From positions 1 to 64,000 of the forward strand of contig JAEWJM010000016.1 in NCBI GenBank assembly GCA_023386585.1: DNA of 64,000 nucleotides, in the 5' to 3' direction. The notes below the pieces were generated by a model, which ran no database searches, had not been told where the DNA came from, and saw only the letters and a list, made by a program, of their open reading frames with translations. The stretch is from Bacteroidota bacterium (lineage in GTDB: Bacteria; Bacteroidota; Bacteroidia; Flavobacteriales; Flavobacteriaceae). Below are positions 61,883 to 64,000 of the stretch, in pieces. Both the position numbers and the translations under genes were made by a program. Every line of letters starts with the position of its first letter. Position 1 is the first letter of the stretch.

Positions 61883-62740
61883 ATGAAAGGAATTCTTTTG
61901 GCCGGCGGATCGGGAACAAGGCTGCATCCGCTGACGCTGGCGGTAAGTAAGCAGCTTATGCCGATCTACGATAAGCCGATGATCTATTATCCGCTATCGA
62001 CACTTTTGTGGTCGGGAATCAACGAAATTCTGATTATCTCAACGCCGCACGACCTTCCGCTTTTTCGCCAATTGCTTGGCGACGGAAGCAAGCTGGGATG
62101 CCGGTTTGAATACGCAGTCCAGGCAAATCCAAACGGACTTGCGGAAGCGTTCATTATAGGAAAGGATTTTATCGGAAACGATAAGGCAGCGCTTGTTTTG
62201 GGCGACAATATTTTTTACGGAACCGGATTATCCGACCTGCTCCAGGCAAACAACGATCCCGACGGCGGAATCATCTATGCCTATCACGTTCATGATCCTG
62301 AGCGGTACGGCGTGGTCGATTTTGACAGCAATGGTAAAGTCTTGTCGATCGAAGAAAAACCGGAAAATCCGAAATCCAATTATGCTGTTCCGGGAATCTA
62401 TTTTTACGACAATGACGTCGTTGAGATCGCTGCCGGAATTAAGCCAAGCCATCGTGGCGAACTCGAAATCACCGATGTGAACCGGGAATACCTGCGGCGT
62501 GGCAAATTGAAGGTCAGCATCCTGGACCGCGGAACCGCGTGGCTCGATACCGGAACTTTCAATTCATTGATGCAGGCTTCCCAGTTTGTACAAGTTATCG
62601 AAGAGCGTCAGGGACTGAAAATCGGTGCGATTGAAGAAGCTGCGTACCGAATGGGATTTATCAATGCCGCACAATTGCGCGAACTTGCACAGCCACTGCT
62701 GAAAAGCGGCTACGGAACGCATCTTCTTAGCATCATCTGA
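61883..62740 (+). CDS. rfbA: Glucose-1-phosphate thymidylyltransferase
   Basis: This 285-residue protein has the nucleotidyltransferase N-terminus LAGGSGTRLHPLT (residues 5-17), the QANPNGLAEAFIIG block, GDNIFYG and a VEIAAGIKPSHRGELEITDVNREYL segment. It makes dTDP-glucose, the first step of dTDP-L-rhamnose synthesis. It is followed by rfbC after one base. rfbB (the 4,6-dehydratase) is not in the window. Confidence 0.97.
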   Translation: MKGILLAGGSGTRLHPLTLAVSKQLMPIYDKPMIYYPLSTLLWSGINEILIISTPHDLPLFRQLLGDGSKLGCRFEYAVQANPNGLAEAFIIGKDFIGNDKAALVLGDNIFYGTGLSDLLQANNDPDGGIIYAYHVHDPERYGVVDFDSNGKVLSIEEKPENPKSNYAVPGIYFYDNDVVEIAAGIKPSHRGELEITDVNREYLRRGKLKVSILDRGTAWLDTGTFNSLMQASQFVQVIEERQGLKIGAIEEAAYRMGFINAAQLRELAQPLLKSGYGTHLLSII

Positions 62741-62741
62741 T

Positions 62742-63293
62742 ATGAAAGTCATCAAGACCGACATCGAAGGCTGCCTGATACTGGAACCTGGAATAATCCG
62801 GGACGATCGCGGATATTTTATGGAAAGCTTTAATGAAAAGACTTTTCGTGAACAAACCGGAATTGACGTACATTTTGTTCAGGACAACCAATCGTTTTCA
62901 TCAAAAGGCGTTGTTCGAGGCTTGCATTATCAGGTCGGCGAGCACAGCCAGTCAAAATTGGTACGTGTAATTACCGGCGAAGTGTTGGATGTTGCGGTCG
63001 ATATCAGGCCGGGTTCGCCAACCTATGGTAAATATGCTGCGGCACTGCTTTCAGAAGAAAATATGCGGCAGATGTTCATCCCGCGTGGTTTTGCCCACGG
63101 TTTTTTGGTCATGAGTGAAACGGCGACTTTTTTCTATAAGTGTGATAACTTCTACAAAAAAGATTCGGAAGCCGGAATACGGTTTGACGATCCGACGATC
63201 AATATCGATTGGAGGTTTCTCCCAAATGACCTGAAAATTTCAGAAAAGGACATCGCGCTTCCGTTTATTGAAAACGCCCGGAAAGTATGGTAG
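62742..63293 (+). CDS. rfbC: dTDP-4-dehydrorhamnose 3,5-epimerase
   Basis: This 183-residue protein shows the RfbC pattern: GVVRGLHYQVGEHSQSKLVRVITGEVLDVAVDIRPGSPTYG with the active-site His, and FIPRGFAHGFLVMSETATFFYKCDNFY with the catalytic Tyr. It epimerises the 4-keto sugar in dTDP-rhamnose synthesis. Its last seven bases overlap the rfbD start. Confidence 0.97.
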   Translation: MKVIKTDIEGCLILEPGIIRDDRGYFMESFNEKTFREQTGIDVHFVQDNQSFSSKGVVRGLHYQVGEHSQSKLVRVITGEVLDVAVDIRPGSPTYGKYAAALLSEENMRQMFIPRGFAHGFLVMSETATFFYKCDNFYKKDSEAGIRFDDPTINIDWRFLPNDLKISEKDIALPFIENARKVW

Positions 63294-64000
63294 TTTTGAT
63301 CACCGGAGGTTATGGCCAGGTCGGGCAGGCGCTTCACAGTATTGCGCCGTCTTTTCCTGCTATTGATTTTAGATTTGCCTCTTCTGAGGAAGCCGACATC
63401 ACGAATCCGGAATCGTTGCGGGAAGTTTTTTTAAAAGTTAAACCCGATTTTTGCGTAAACGCAGCCGCATATACTGCTGTTGACAAAGCCGAAAGCGAAT
63501 CGGAAAAGGCATATCTTATCAACGCTTCAGGAGCTGAAAACCTCGCGCGCGCGTGCGCAGAATTCAATTGCGTGCTGATTCATATATCTACGGATTTTGT
63601 GTTTGACGGACATCAAAATCATCCCTATAACGAGTCGGATCAAACCAATCCTCAAAGTGTCTACGGAAGTTCGAAACTTGAAGGTGAGAAGCGCGTCGCA
63701 TTGGCAACAAGTCGTTATTTTATCATTCGTACTTCGTGGGTTTATTCCGATTTTGGCGCCAATTTTTTGAAGACGATGTTGCGCGTAGCCTCGGAAAGGC
63801 CAGTGATTTCAGTTGTTAATGACCAGATCGGATCGCCAACTCATGCAGTGGATTTGGCTCGCACAATCGCAGTCATTATTGGAAAAACAACCGAGAATGA
63901 ACATGCGAATCGCTTTGGAACTTACCATTTTAGCAATGAAGGGGAAACCAGCTGGTTCGGTTTTGCAAAGAAAATATTTGACATTTACAGCGTTCAGGTT
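63287..64000 (+). CDS. rfbD: dTDP-4-dehydrorhamnose reductase (3' end outside window)
   Basis: The frame is open from ATG 63287 to the right edge, 238 codons. The NADPH motif is TGGYGQVGQA near the N-terminus, followed by CVNAAAYTAVDKAE, STDFVFDG and the catalytic YGSSK (near 125). It reduces the keto sugar to dTDP-L-rhamnose. Its start overlaps rfbC by seven bases, which implies translational coupling. Confidence 0.95.
   Translation, partial: MVVLITGGYGQVGQALHSIAPSFPAIDFRFASSEEADITNPESLREVFLKVKPDFCVNAAAYTAVDKAESESEKAYLINASGAENLARACAEFNCVLIHISTDFVFDGHQNHPYNESDQTNPQSVYGSSKLEGEKRVALATSRYFIIRTSWVYSDFGANFLKTMLRVASERPVISVVNDQIGSPTHAVDLARTIAVIIGKTTENEHANRFGTYHFSNEGETSWFGFAKKIFDIYSVQV

Noticed and set aside
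1..64000. CRISPR arrays, insertion sequences, prophage or integrase genes
   Set aside because: No regularly spaced direct repeats, transposase or phage genes were seen; all large frames are core-type genes.

Overview
The window is an ordinary-looking chromosomal segment of a member of the Bacteroidetes, very probably family Flavobacteriaceae. The evidence is the TAnnTTTG-type promoter boxes just upstream of start codons, the near absence of Shine-Dalgarno sequences, families typical of the phylum (DUF3078, DUF2480, DUF4837, DUF4175, DUF6909, GIN-domain protein, PIF1-like helicase with an HTH tail) and a giant repetitive secreted protein of the kind exported by the type IX secretion system. 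I see no prophage, insertion sequence, rRNA operon or CRISPR array.

Layout. 1-4604 (minus): the N-terminal ~1535 residues of a huge modular cell-surface protein that runs off the left edge. 4786-7461: hflX, a DUF3078 outer-membrane protein and DUF2480. 7464-16893 (minus): the SUF iron-sulfur assembly locus, sufA-B-C-D followed by a terminator, then two integral membrane proteins with their own promoter, then sufS, a small lipoprotein, sufE and sufT. Two four-helix-bundle genes lie inside sufABCD; one is intact and one is an internally deleted remnant. 17058-24673 (plus): a metallo-beta-lactamase-fold hydrolase, a subtilisin-like protease, an M1 aminopeptidase, rnpA, an S41 protease and a double OmpA-domain protein. 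24670-50568 (mostly minus): ElaA-like acetyltransferase, DUF4837 lipoprotein, LysM lytic transglycosylase, pgk, PIF1-like helicase, Skp-like lipoprotein, methyltransferase, mnmG, ybeY, a giant DUF4175 protein, glnS, a LysE-type exporter, a GIN-domain protein and rnr, with holB, a DoxX protein, gltX, an SPFH protein, folB and tRNA-Cys on the plus strand. 50944-51498: a 555-bp gene-free AT-rich region with a cluster of DnaA-box-like sequences. 51499-64000 (nearly all plus): rpiB, a CDF cation exporter, tex, (tatA on minus), an M23 peptidase, an SdpI-like protein, a GH3-family enzyme, a beta-sandwich surface protein, DUF6909, a Wzz-like protein and the dTDP-rhamnose genes rfbA, rfbC and rfbD (cut by the right edge).

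The most notable observation is that the window looks origin-proximal. The 50944-51498 region carries seven DnaA-box-like 9-mers and an AT-rich stretch. Gene orientation flips around it (mostly minus to the left, nearly all plus to the right). A perfect parS sequence and a one-mismatch parS sequence bracket mnmG about 14-16 kb to the left. I propose 50944-51498 as oriC; this is an inference from sequence pattern only. I did not find a new defence or biosynthetic system. The remaining points of interest are the decayed four-helix-bundle gene in the suf operon, repeats in suf intergenic regions, a dyad operator-like site before holB, a structured intergenic region before tex, and several conserved proteins without a known function.
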